DNA of 64,000 nt from Sipunculus nudus (taxonomy: Eukaryota > Annelida > Sipuncula > Golfingiida > Sipunculidae), in assembly GCA_026874595.1 (NCBI GenBank), contig CM049312.1, forward strand, positions 63,768,929 to 63,832,928, written 5' to 3'. Position 1 is the first letter of the stretch. Each line of letters opens with the position of its first letter. Shown in pieces: positions 22,423 through 34,695 of this stretch. The position numbers and the translations under genes were made by a program. The notes below the pieces were generated by a model. It was not told the origin of the DNA and ran no database searches. It saw only the letters and a list, made by a program, of their open reading frames with translations.

Positions 22423-25400
22423 ATGGATACGGATATTAAACTTGATGTAGGAGTGAAGAAGAGTTTTATTTCTACAAGACATGATGGGAATGAAGTAGAA
22501 GGTCGCGGTAAGACATTCGATCCTGTACCGTGGTGGGGCCGGAAGCTTGCGGCGTTGTATATTGCCAGAATCATGCAGGTAAAAGTAATAAAAGGTCAAG
22601 AAAATATCAAATTTTAATGTTAAGTAAAGGTTATCAGTAAATAAAACAAACTAACAGTTACAACAACACAGTACACATATAGTCAATAGGTTTATAAAGA
22701 CAGGTTTTAAACTAGTAAATGTCAAATGGTGTTTTGGTTATTCTAGATATATTTCCGTCTGCACAAAAGGGGACAAACACACATACGCAGACACCGATAC
22801 GTATGTGTATTTACACACCTTTATGTGAAGCAAGTATACCAACATTACAAATGTGAACCGCGCTCATTTCCTTTGTTTTTTTCAAACATGAATTTTATCA
22901 TATCAATCATGTTTATATTTTGAAACATGAAGATTGTTGAAGAACCGTTGTTTTTTTTATTGCACGAAAACCAATGAGTTGTCAAATCAACCAATTATGA
23001 CTTCCAAACGGCGTGTCAAAAGCTCAATAGGGCTATAGTCAAAATATCTCCTTGAAATTGTCACAGGCGACTGCATGCTAAGGCTCCGTTTGGGGTCAGA
23101 CTGGGAGCAACTCACTGATAGCCTGACAGACACCCAACCCGGGAGATAACTTGGCCTCACCCCATGGGGTCGTTATGTTTGAGTTTCCCTTATCACTGTC
23201 TGACCAATGCTAGCGGCTCAAACATCATTTGTTCATTTCTGATATGATTTCATTCTTATGACAAAGATTAGACAACGGATATAGCAGAATACCGACAAAT
23301 TGTCCCCAAACCTCTAGCTGTTTGTACCATTTATATCCTATCTATATTCATGACTATGATTACAGACAAAAAATACAGCGAGAAAAAGATAAGTCTGCCT
23401 CTTCCAGTTTTCTATCTATAAAGTAGTACCCCTTGCAATAAGAACTATTCCCTTTTCCCAAAAATCATATGTTAGAAGTGTTTGCAAAACTATATGTTAT
23501 TTCCCGTTCTTGTTTATTTCCAGGGAGCAATGCATACACTTATTGGTCCAACCCTGCTGGACATGATAGAATATATGTCTACGGATATGACGTCGCTGTC
23601 ACTGGCGATTTCACTCGGACTGGTCGGATTCATTGTGGGAAATATTTTATGCGCCGTGTTATCAAAGCAAATCCAGCCAGAGCTGAACCTTGCCCTGAGC
23701 ATGTGTGTGGCTGGTGCTGCTGTTGCTTTGTGTCCTTGGGGGAGAAGCCTGGTATATTTTGGCGTGTTTTACATGCTTGAAAATGTCGTCTTTGGATTCT
23801 TTGAACCTTGTAAGTATTTCCCGACATATATTGCTTTATTGTCTTAAACTTGACCACACAAAGAACAATCATAGAACAGCTTACGTGGCCTAGGGGTAAA
23901 GCACAGGGCTGAGTTTGTGAGTTCCATTCTCAGCCGATCAGCCAAGTCGGTGAACTTTATCGGCCTTAGCGCCATTTCTTCCCTCTGATATAAGAGCGTC
24001 AAGGACCAGAGTACTACCTGTCAGAGTGACGTTACAGCCATCAGCGAAACGCGCATAAAGGGTCTTTAAAGATGAAAATATTTTCGTATTCTGACGCCTC
24101 ATGGTATGCTACAAGTATGCTGGCCCTTGCCATCAAAAATACCAATCGTTAGCTTTTTAAAGACCCCCAAGCCAAGCCAAAAGAAGTATACGCTCATCGA
24201 GCAGCTACAGGTTGCTGCGGTCAAGACCTCAGCCCTGTGCGCTCCTTAAGCACGTTCTCTGAGCCAACAGTCGCAGTGCCACGCCAAGCCAAGCAAGGAG
24301 CCATAGGGGGCGCCCTCTTCTCTCCAGGGTTGAAGTCCTTGTTAGAAAGCTACAGCACCCACAGCCACAAAGCTCGAAGCAACCCGCATTCCCTCTACTG
24401 ATCCCAGCAGCGGAGACCCAGCCATGCCATTCGAGAGCCGAACTCGATCATTGTGAACGACTTTACTTCGAGACACAAAGCCCTTTTACTTGCGTTTTCG
24501 GTCATTTGGACCGTTTAACCAGTTTCCCAGTTATGCAAGTTAACAAGTTTTTTCTTCATCGGCATTTAAAGACCCCCCCCCCGGAGTATAAGAATGGGCC
24601 GCAAGATGGCGTAGCTGTCACTCACTGAAATTAAAATAGCTGTGAAGACACAATCCCCGGAATCATGGACACACATGGGTCGCACAGAACGGGGAACAAG
24701 CTCGGTTGAATAAAGAGTCCGAGGAGTCGCATTCAATGGGACCTGCTGGTTGTTGGCACTGCCGTTGCTGTGTTGCTCGAGAACACTTCTCTTGTTGAGC
24801 AACACGGGGTTCCGTTGCCGGATTATCTGGCGACTCTCGTTGTTAACAAATGATGTAACATGTAACTGCCACCCACGTTGTAAATACAGGTCTTCAATAG
24901 CCTGTCTTTCTTCTTGGTTTACCAGCAGGGGCACAAGTGTTTGCTGCTACATGCCTAATGCTAATATGACGGAATGCTAGCTTTGCTGTAAAAAAGTACG
25001 GACCATTATATAAATGTGTATACAATGTATGTATGTTTATTTCAAACGAAAGACTAATACTATCACTAGGGGGGAGAGGCGTTTGAACTTTTGCGCTGTG
25101 TATAAAATAAGAATAGAATTTGTAAATGTGTTTATACACACATTTATTTATATAATGACACCAAATATAATTCTGAGGGCATCAAAGAACTTTCACACAC
25201 GGATGTGGTTTGTCTTGGTGCCAGGACCCACAAGGTGCTCCGTGTCAAACTTGTCACTCGTGCCGAGTGTAACAGCACTCAGAACTATGAACTGTTGGGA
25301 ACAAGGCGGGTGTACCAGTACCTTGGTGGCACGGATGCGCAGGTGAAAATACACTGCCATGACAGAAACACCTCGGCCGACAAGTTCATACATGACGAAC

Positions 25401-25775
25401 GGCGCCCCACTCTTTCTACAAATGACACCTAGCATGCTACCTGACATGCTACCAAGAAGCTAAGGAATTGAAGAACGTTTGTAGGGGAGCCAAATACAAG
25501 GAGTGCAAGACGTGGCACAATCAGCTGTCAGAGAAAGCCGCCAGCATCAAGACTCATACTACTGGGCAAAGAAGAATTTAGACGGGGAACCGAAGAAGCT
25601 TCGTGAGCTGATCATGAATACTTTCTCCCATTACATTTACAACCAATAGGGATGTCACAGTATATATGATATATATATATAAGTGGTATAGCCGTGTTAG
25701 TCTGTAGTTGAAGCGTAGATACAGATATAGAGTGAAGCCTTTTAGATAGACTAACTTTGTTTATTAACACACATC

Positions 25776-25859
<84 letters not shown>

Positions 25860-27369
25860 AGAACTAAATTTGCTTGTTTCAGGACTACCGCGGCTACAGT
25901 AACTTCTTCAGACAAAGGACGGGTAAACAAACAAACATTCCCTTTGCCACACGTTCATGCGGACTAACATCATGTTCAAACCCCATGTTCCTCAACCAAT
26001 TGCCAATATCTCTGTGTATTTTCGCTACATTTTATTCAAAACTTGCTCATGAATGAATTACCTTCAGTAAACTTCCCATTCTTATTTTGGATCTTCGGTG
26101 TTTTAATATGAAGTGCATCATGTCATATCTTTTATTTAGGAATATTTCAATATTTGCCAGTGCTTTTAATATATTTTGGTGCATTACAATGGTTTTCCAG
26201 TGTATTCAAACTTGGTATTTTTATTCCTGGTTATACAAGTGTTTATTTTGAGTTCGACTGTCTATATAATTATTAACATAAATATTAGCATCGTTTGACA
26301 GCCTCAATTCTGTAATGATAATATAATAAAATAATAATGATAAATCATTAATATTATTACAGTTGCCTGTGGGTATCCTCTGCATCTCCTTCGGAATGAC
26401 AAGCGGAAGAACCCAGCTGAGCAGGCGACACACGCGGCTTGGTCATTTGGTGCGTTTATAGGTCCGCTGATAGCAGGGCGTTTTTTGTCGCCCAGAAGCC
26501 AGGGTAAAGTTTCTAACTTGACAGAAATCTTCAAAAACACAACAATGCAGCTAGCATTTTATCCGGAGATTACTCCAATGTACAACACCTCTGCCTTTGA
26601 CACTGATACCACTAAAAGACAAATGGTGCCATTTGCTTTCCTGACTTGTGGATGCTTGGGAATCGTTTTGACCATACCGGTTTGGGTAATTTTCCTGGTT
26701 GGCCCTAGAACTGAAAATCAGAAGAAAGAGCAAAAAACAATATGGCGAGAAACTGACAAGCAACCAAGAAGCTTTAAGATTTTAGTGATGGTTTTGGTGT
26801 GTTTTTGGTTGGGGCTGTATTTGTGCACTGAATTTACACCCTCCGTCTTTATTTCAGCATTTGTTGTGAAGTATTTGGGTTGGGACAAATACAAGGGTCC
26901 TTTGGTAACGTCCACTATGTATGGTGCACATAGTCTTTGCAGAATACTTAGTGTTTTAGTGTCTCATGTAATTAGTCCAACAAAGATGGTTCTTGGCAGC
27001 ATGGGTCTTACTCTTTTGGCTTATATTGCACTTGTATCATTACATACTGTGCACCCAGCTTTCGTATGGTTCAGTATGGCTCTTGCAGGGTCGGCCCTGT
27101 CTGGATTTTACGCGTCAGCGATAGTATGGGTAGCAGGACACATTCATGTCACAAATGCTGAGACATCTTTTATGTCATTTGGTTCCTGCTTAGGGGCAAC
27201 GTTTAGCAACTTTTTCACCGCTTATATGTTTGAAAACTACAGCCCTCTGTGGGTACTATATATCATGCTCGGCGCTGTAGTTGCAGAAACCATGGTTTTT
27301 TCTATGATTTACATAGTCGTTCGCTGGTTCAAACCAAAACCCTACAACCAAGACACTTTAAAAGAGTAA
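22423..27369 (+). CDS. MFS transporter, NaGLT1/MFSD4-like, copy 1 (3 exons, intact)
   Basis: Exons 22423-22578, 23524-23809 and 26363-27369 join to a 482-residue protein. Donors (GTAAAA, GTAAGT) and acceptors (TTCCAG, TTACAG) are canonical; phases are 0 and 1. It is a predicted 12-helix plasma-membrane transporter. Exon 1 gives a hydrophilic N-terminus and the start of TM1 (PWWGRKLAALY). Exon 2 gives TM1-TM4 with GPTLLDM and PWGRS. Exon 3 gives YPLHLL, THAAWSFGAFIGP (TM5), a loop with sequons NLT, NTT and NTS, TM6 (FAFLTCG), a basic cytoplasmic loop and TM7-TM12. GPTLLD after TM1, the general layout and the length fit the sodium-dependent glucose transporter 1/MFSD4 group as I know it. The substrate cannot be read from sequence. 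No lesion is visible. Transposon debris fills intron 2. Confidence 0.85.
23885..24180 (+). mobile_element. tRNA-derived SINE-like sequence in intron 2 of copy 1
   Basis: An A-box-like TGGCCTAGGGG at about 23887, followed by GAGTTCCATTCTC in B-box position, then a body including ACTACCTGTCAGAGTGACGT and an end near CTTTTTAAAG. This is the usual order for a tRNA-headed SINE. The borders are approximate. Confidence 0.45.
25200..25640 (+). mobile_element. Decayed transposase-like coding remnant in intron 2 of copy 1
   Basis: A conceptual translation includes VKIHCHDRNTSADKFIHDE and, after stops and a frame change, AKYKECKTWHNQLSEKAASI. This reminds me of a protein family (HCHDRN ... TWHxxLSxK) that is repeated many times in aquatic animal genomes and is probably transposon-borne. 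The family name is not certain. Stops and frameshifts show it is dead. It lies in the sense orientation inside the host intron. Confidence 0.4.
25780..25855. repeat. (CT)n(TA)n compound microsatellite
   Basis: About 33 bp of CT followed by about 40 bp of TA, within intron 2 of transporter copy 1. Confidence 0.95.
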
Positions 27370-29100
27370 AACGCCAGACCAATTAAAAAATGAATCAACC
27401 TTATCACCAGAGAGAGAAATTCCCATTTCTTTCAGGGTGTGATATATGGTTATTGGGATTCATAAATGGTTCTGAAAGAACCCACGTCGCAGTGTTATTT
27501 TCAAGGGCAAACATTTAATTTTCTTTGTAGATATTACTTTTTTTGTGATGTAGGTAGCTTCATATGGTTTATGATTTCTGGGATATGAAAATGTTTGTCA
27601 AATGCATGTTAAAGTCAGTTTTATATTTTAAAAGAATAATTAAGAATAATGTCATAGAAATTAGTTATAATAATAATAATAATAATAATAATAAAATAAT
27701 TAAAATAATTATTATATATATGTTTCATCTGTTCTTCAATAATACTATTAATTATCAGTATGCTATACCCAGCCAAGAAATCTGATTGATCTATATAATC
27801 GTTCTGTAGGATGGCGCAGAATATTGAGGATTTCTAATCTACAACTAAATATTAAGCAGGCTGAAATAAATTGTGTTTAATTAAGCTACGCGGGTCATGT
27901 GCATCATGAAATGTTGTTTTATTTACGACATATCTATTGAACTGTGGCTGGACTTAATCATACAAGCACACCTTCAAATGGCTGCAGAGGTTATATAGAA
28001 AACTGAGTTTATTTTAAAAGGAATGTCTTTGTTGGTGACACAATATGTCCTGTAGTATCCAATCTTTTCTGCCTTCTATAGTTGATATCAATGTATGGCC
28101 AAATGACTCCCATTTCACGGAATATATAGAAACAATTTGCTATTTTTTTTCAAATGGTAACTTTACAGCAGGGCCCACCACAAGAATAACTGATACGATG
28201 TTGGACATTGTGCTAAAGTTACTTAAGATAAAAGAAAAACACGTTTTACACCCAATTATATACGTGCAGATTATAGTGATTCCGGCAACGGGTGACACGA
28301 ATGAAAAACTCATGGTTTATCAAGTACCATAAAATGCAATGTCCCTATTGCTGGATCAATTAAATAGTGTTTGTGGATTCAATCCCTGGAAAAGTTACAA
28401 AAAAATCATACATAGAATTATTCAAAGTTGTAATCCCCTTGATATCTCTTTTGCATTATTATTATTTGTTGTCAGTAAATGTTAGTTTTGGAACTTTTTT
28501 AAAATTCATAATGCATATCTTTACCAGTAAATGGCAGCCCGCTAGTGAAGAACTTTTTATACATCACCAATGGAGTTTTAATTTTAAATAAAAAGCCACG
28601 ACCGTGTGTGAAGACTCTTTACTTTCCGTTCAGAGCGCGTCGACGCCCAATTCAGGCTTACGTCTCACTGAGCCGAGTATCACTGAAGGCGCCGACATAA
28701 TCTGTTGCACTTATTATTATGTGGGCAAATAAATTTTAATGTTGAACCAAGTGGGACATAGAGGTACTTCACGTGAGTAGATATACCTGGAAATATCTAC
28801 CAACATGTGTTTTTTTTATGTATATCAAACGTATATTGTAATTCATGAGCAGAGCTGTTTTGGAGCTATGAACGGATAAGATCTAAATTTCAATCAAATT
28901 AATTCAGATTACAACAGATGATTGTTGATGTTTTACGCATCAGCTCAACAGGCAGGTTATGAAAATTGCAGCGTGTATTAACACAAATAACTTTTGCACA
29001 CGCTTTGAAGTGTATTAATAAGAATAAATTTAAACTTCATGTGAAGGTTTTGAATAAATTAAATTTAGTCTTGAAGGTTTCCATGGTAATATTTTTAATA
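27370..29100. other. 3' flank of copy 1 and intergenic DNA
   Basis: Probable 3' untranslated sequence, then AT-rich DNA with a (TAA)n run at about 27665-27700. A candidate polyadenylation signal AATAAA is at 27865. An open frame at 28045-28332 has no recognisable similarity or splice context and is not called as a gene. Confidence 0.4.
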
Positions 29101-29460
29101 ATGGGTACGGTATATTGATCTGAATGCTGGAATGAAGTAGGAATGCGGCAAGACGATTAAGCATGTACCGTGGTGGCGAAAAAAAAAAGCTGTCAGTGAT
29201 TAGCTCTAGGGCTGATGTTTGCTAACTTTAATATCGGTTATATGTTTCAAACTTACAGTCCTCTGTGGGTCCTGTATAAGATGCTTTGGGCGGCGGTTGC
29301 TAAGGTAAAGGCGTTTTCTTTGTTGTGGGTAGTCTTGCGCCGGAACAGACCTAAACTTTACCATGAAGATGTGAATATCGCACCTAATTATATTCCAATA
29401 AATAAATTATTCTACATCATTATGCAGTGGAGAGAAAATTGGATTTGTATAAGCATGTGA
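29101..29460 (+). pseudogene. Transporter pseudogene: exon 1 remnant joined to the end of exon 3
   Basis: Positions about 29101-29200 align with exon 1 of the gene at 22423 (ATGGGTACGG for ATGGATACGG; GGAATGAAGTAGGAA; TGTACCGTGGTGGCGAAAA for the PWW motif). From 29214 the sequence jumps straight to the last two helices: MFANFNIGYMFQTYSPLWVL aligns with TFSNFFTAYMFENYSPLWVL. Exon 2, both introns and most of exon 3 are missing. The open frame from 29215 runs past the homology to 29460. An internal deletion of a tandem copy explains this better than retroposition, because no clean exon-exon joins are present. Confidence 0.8.
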
Positions 29461-31641
29461 TATGTTATATGTTCAAAGAAAATTTGAAAACTAAATATAT
29501 ATTGTTAAGTTATCTTGCATGTTGACATGAAATATATTCACTCCTAAAGTGCTTATATGTAAACTCTACATGTCTAACACAATTTTGTTTGTTAATATCC
29601 GATTGTCAAAACTTCGTGTTTTAATGTAAATAAGAGGAAATTAAATGCATGTGAATTAGTGGTTTGACTTACTTTTGTGAAACCATGAAATCATGTATCT
29701 TTTTCTTCTTTCCATAACTGTTGTTACTTGGAAACACTACATGTATAAATGTATTCAAGTAGAAACATCAATCAATATAGATCAATATTGAATAAAGAAG
29801 ACGAAAACGATAACGAGATCAGAACTAGGTTTAGGAAAGCAAGAAATGCACTCGTTTAACCAAGGTGAGTTGTCAGTTGCAACATATATGAGTTTAATAT
29901 TATAATTATGATCTTATATAGAAATGTTATAGCAGCTTTACTTTATGAGGCCACAAAATCCATGAAGAACGAGATTAAATTAATTTTTACACAATTGCAT
30001 ATCAAAAGTCGGTCAGTGATATGGCCTAGATAAATCTTGAACGAAAACAATTATGATCAAAAAGAGGAACAAACTGAAAAATAAAAAGAAACTAGCTGCT
30101 CCCGTGGAAAATCCATGGCTCTATCTGATGCATATTTTTGTAATGAGCTGATAGGAACTAAACAGCGCATATTTTAATCCTAAGGTTTTTGCATGAAATT
30201 ATGTCATGTGTTTTACTTATATGATATAAAGATAACTTCTGCTAGATTCTCCAGGAACACCCTCCCCGAAAAAATCAGCATAGAAAGAAAAAATATTCTA
30301 TTTCATAAATCACCCCCAAAAAAATAAAGTTTGGAAAGAGACGTGAGGATTATGCAAAGAATATGTGAATATGTGTTTCGCGCTCGAATTTAAAATCTTT
30401 ACTTCCTTTTGACAGAGTAAAATTCCTCAACAGGCGATATAATGGAACAATGGAAATGGGGTTCAGTGGGGATTACAGGGTGCCTCATGAAAAAGCGAGA
30501 CAGGTGACAAATGTTTTGCTGAACATTTGTAGAGGGTTAGGGTAAAACATATCAATAGTCCATTTCATTTTAGAGGTAATAAGAATCACCACAATATATA
30601 TTTTCTTATGAACCGTTATGATAAAGACCATCCCTTTATCCCCGTTGTTCTGCCACTCGCAAGGTGAACTCGTGTTACTGAAGCATGACAGTGTTCACAC
30701 ATGAAACTGTGACTGGTATTAAAGGAGATTCTGGTGGAGGTCTGTACGCTCTGACTACAGATTCTAGTTTGTTATCAATTTAAAGATGTAATGGTGATAG
30801 TTTTCATGTTTCACCGTCCCTACAGACAACGGATGTTAACAAATATATGAACCCCCACCACCCACCCAACCCGAATGATAATTGAGTTGTGGGGCTTCTT
30901 TTTGAAAAAAAAAAAACTTAATAAAACACATGACAGGGCCGAACTTTTAATACCATGGTTATCATGGAAAGATATTTTAATGCATAAAAACCAACATACC
31001 TGTTACCCATAAAAAAGTTGTCAAACGGTAGTCACATCACTCGACTCAGTGCCCAGTGTTGACCAAACTGAAAAGCCCTCGCATTGAAAGGGGAGTCATG
31101 TGGTATTTGGATTAAAAACCTTTTCTTCCTTTCGAGAAAGAAAAATCCTTTAGAGGCGTTGCAATAGATATGGGGGATCAATGGGGATTATAGTAGACCT
31201 GCGTGACCGCGTATTGCAAGGAAATGCCTTTTGGGCAGAACATGCGCTCTTGCCAAGGTCTTATCAGGCCAGTGAAAATCCCCGAGGCGCCTCCTGAAAA
31301 AGTGTCACAGGCGATGAGGACCTTGCAGCACAAAAGATATAGGGGCACCTAATGGGGAAATTTTAAAATGATTAATTATTCAGCTAAATAGGGCTTAATC
31401 CTGCAAAATAAAGCAAACTTGTCCTAGAAGAGCACTCCACCGATACGTCTGCCGAATTTGGAGAGTCAAATCAGAAGGGAAGCAGGTAAACCGTGGTCTA
31501 CAAAAAACCCAACTCCGTATTAATTATATAGATAAGCATTTTCAATGGGGATGGATGTTACACAGATTGCACATACCCCTGACTTGGACACATTAAGGCA
31601 GAAAGACGAGATGCCAACCAAAGGCAGTCTGGAGATGAACA

Positions 31642-31643
<2 letters not shown>

Positions 31644-31705
<62 letters not shown>

Positions 31706-31710
31706 AGGGA
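31644..31710. repeat. (GA)n microsatellite
   Basis: About 60 bp of GA dinucleotides grading into GGAGGGAG. Long open frames over it (ER repeats on one strand, LS repeats on the other) are artefacts. Confidence 0.95.
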
Positions 31711-31848
31711 GGGAGAGAGAGGCACGGGGAACAATAAGAAACAAAGGGAAAATATGTTTTATTTCTAGTATTGAATTCACAACTTTTTTATGAGATTGCA
31801 TCGCCATTTACGGAAAACAGAGAAGATACGGAATCACCGATTTAAATT

Positions 31849-33369
31849 CAGTCGATCCTGTCTAATGCGGCCACCCAACGGACTGGGCACATTTGGCCGA
31901 AATAGACAGGTGGTCGTATTAGACAGGTTTTGAAAATTGAGTAACTGCACAAAATAGATGACATCTATAACGGAATTATGCACAGTAGTATGCCTGCCAC
32001 GTTTGCACGATAAAACGACTCCGTTTCCATTAATTTCTATTAACGTGTACAAAGCTACAAACCATTAACACGAGGCAGTGGTTCACTCTGTCAGTCCGCT
32101 TTACATTGTTGGTACATCTTTTGTACCGATATATCAGAAAATATTATTTAAAGACGCAGAAACTAATCGCGTATTCAGGTGGATTTTAATTTGAAAATTT
32201 ATTGAGGGTTTTATTATTATAAACAAGAATCTTAGCCTTTGGTTTTTAATTATACAGGGTTTATTTTACATAAGATGTGCCGCCGGTACTGAATTTAACA
32301 TCGCCCTTGTCAATATGCTCTCATTATTTACCGCCGTTGTAAACAACGTAGAGGAATGATCACCACGTGTTGCCCTAAAATGTTCTTTAAACCTCTAGTT
32401 AATTGACCATCAAATGTTGATTTAAGTGTAGCTTTTACTCCTACGAGCGCTTGTTTAGGTGACAGAAGAAATAGGAGTACACAAACCCGAATGGGTAACC
32501 ACGGTTACATTGACGATAAGACATGTCATTGGTTCTTTTCGACTGATTTGCATAGCCATAGGCGGCAATTCTTGCAAATATTGCCGACTGGCTACTGTGG
32601 ATAAAAGCAGGCCATTAATGTGGCTGACAGAAAATGCAAATTTTCAGGGCAAGGGGCATTTTCGAACAATCTCAAATCAGTTCTTAGAACGACTCTGGCT
32701 GTCAGAAATTTGCGGCGATGGCCACGTTCACATCCAGTGAGCAGCTGCTTATTTCTCCAGTGAAGCATTTTAAATAACGATGGGCTTTCTATAAACCCCG
32801 ACTCCTAAAAAACACTGCGTTGTCAGCTACAAATCCCATATGAACGACTCAAAATTGTTAGCTGACGTCACTGGTTCCTAACATCACTTGCTTCATAGAA
32901 TCATCATAGATTATCCATTCTTTGTAATAACGCCATTCATGAAACACTGAATAGATCAAAGACAAACCATGGGGGCAAAGGTATCTTCCGGGGACTTCCA
33001 TTAATGCGTGTTCGTGTGAACCATTCACGTGGCCTAGCCGGGGCTCGGAGCCCAGGGTCGGCCCAGGGTCCTCCCAAACGACTACCAGTAAAACAAACAG
33101 TGGTGCAAGTCACCGCAACTTCACGCATGGTCAATCAACAGACCGTTGAGCACTTGTCAGTGAGCAGCTCAATGAGTGCCCGCATTAGGCAGGTCAATAT
33201 ATCAACTTGGTCGGAAAAAACTGCCCGTAATCCGTAATAGCCAGGTTGTAGCCTTTCATAGGTTTTATCTATAGACAATTTAACGGAATTTCGAAAGGGA
33301 CTGATATCTAGTGGTCGTAATAGCCAGTTGCCCGTATTCCACAGGTTGCTGTTTGTACAGGTTGGACTG
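31849..33369. mobile_element. ~1.5-kb TIR-bounded element (non-autonomous, tentative)
   Basis: The left end CAGTCGATCCTGTCTAATGC and the right end ...AACAGGTTGGACTG style sequence (GTACAGGTTGGACTG, ending at 33369) are inverted relatives: CAGTCNANCCTGT. Inside each end is a GTGGTCGTATTAGACAGG / GTGGTCGTAATAGCCAG box in the opposite sense. I recall such ends from non-autonomous DNA transposons of marine invertebrates. No transposase is visible. A perfect CRE (TGACGTCA, 32863-32870) falls within it. Confidence 0.45.
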
Positions 33370-34695
33370 TATTTCAAAACATTTAAACGATTAGTGACAA
33401 GGTCGTTGTCCTGTGACCACTCAGTAAGCAAGTTGGCAACTGGAAACTTGTGGGACTTTTGCCCGGCTGTGTTTGCACCGTGTTTGCTGTAACATGAAAC
33501 TTAAAATTTTGCTTGTGACAAGTATATGTCTCTACGAAATCAGAATATCCAGAATTCGGAGACGGACATTTGAAATATAGAAGGTTTATGAACCCTGCGC
33601 AAAGCAAGCGTTATTATTTTACTTGATTCTGTGTGTGTGTGGATGTGGGGGTCCCAAGGATACTAGAAGAACGGTACCACAGGTGTGTCACAGGTGAAAT
33701 TTGACATATGTGTCAGGATAGTAAAATTCCCCAAGTGACTAAGTTTTGTGTAAATCAAACATAATAACCCCGAAATAAAAATTTATGGGTTATAATAGCA
33801 CATATGTTTTCACACGGATTTAGCACGTGAGGGTATCGCTATATTTGGAGTGATAGTCGTGACCTGAGATGCAGAAGACAATGAAATCTCACCAGGGCCG
33901 TATCCCACGAAATGTGTTATTAAATAAACATGCAACATGGGGGATATAGTGGTTGTTCGTTGTGTTTATAGTCTAGGGTTGTCTCGTCCCAAGACGCTCG
34001 GCCCCTTTCCCTCAACGGCTTGAGTTCGGCCCTACTTTGAAAACCGTGTATGGTTCCAAATAGGGGAATTCTATGGAATTGTATAAATGACTTTTAAACC
34101 GTTGTCAACATAAAATATTTAACTTTTGGATGTTTTACGAAACTTCTGAAAGGTTGTAACACCAATGTAATCCGCAAATGCTCTACATATCCATAATTTT
34201 ATCAAGAGCCCTAATGTTTACATAGAGAAGACGTTGCCATGATTGTATGGAGTGTCCCACATTCCTTAGCTTTGGAATAAAGACTGGGATCTAGACGGCA
34301 TTAATGCTGGGACTCCGCTTTGATATTATCACCGTTGGCACTGGAAAAGCGGGCGTTAATGGGGGATCGTGCAGGGTTCCAGTCGGTCAACGTCCGCCTA
34401 CACCAATTTCTCAAACATGTCATGCTTAAATCACGTTGGCCTACAATAATCTTAAGGGGATAATGTTTCATTAAAATATTAAGGTAAGAATGTTTTTTTT
34501 TTGCCAGAAAGACCTATATGCTACAAAAGACACAAACGGGTGTATTTTGACGTGTATATTTAGCACTTTTATAGTTTTTGTGTACCTTATACAGGTTCCC
34601 CATTGCACGGTCTAAGTGTACAGGTCGGGGCCACAACTACAATTTTGTCACAGTTGTGGATTCTGCTACAAAAGCAAGGGCTGCAATATCGTAAG

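Larger units (their letters stand above)
29470..34690. other. Intergenic DNA without recognisable genes
   Basis: About 5.2 kb of AT-rich sequence. It holds a (GA)n microsatellite and a probable TIR element (listed separately). Two similar GGGGATTA-containing stretches at about 30420-30500 and 31140-31320 may be copies of a short dispersed repeat. No transporter exon 1 or exon 2 was found here for the pseudogene that begins at 34696. Confidence 0.4.

Noticed and set aside
24566-24934. 122-codon minus-strand frame in intron 2 of copy 1
   Set aside because: It may be transposon-derived, but I recognise no domain and see no supporting structure.
25866-25925. Possible extra exon (TTTCAG|GACTACCGCGGC … GGGTAAAC)
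   Set aside because: The splice-like borders look good, but the other copies have no exon here and joining exon 2 directly to 26363 keeps frame and homology.
28045-28332. 95-codon open frame downstream of transporter copy 1
   Set aside because: No recognisable similarity, no clear splice or polyadenylation context, and a length expected by chance in AT-rich DNA.
31520-31807. Open frames with LS or ER repeats
   Set aside because: Translation of a (GA)n microsatellite.
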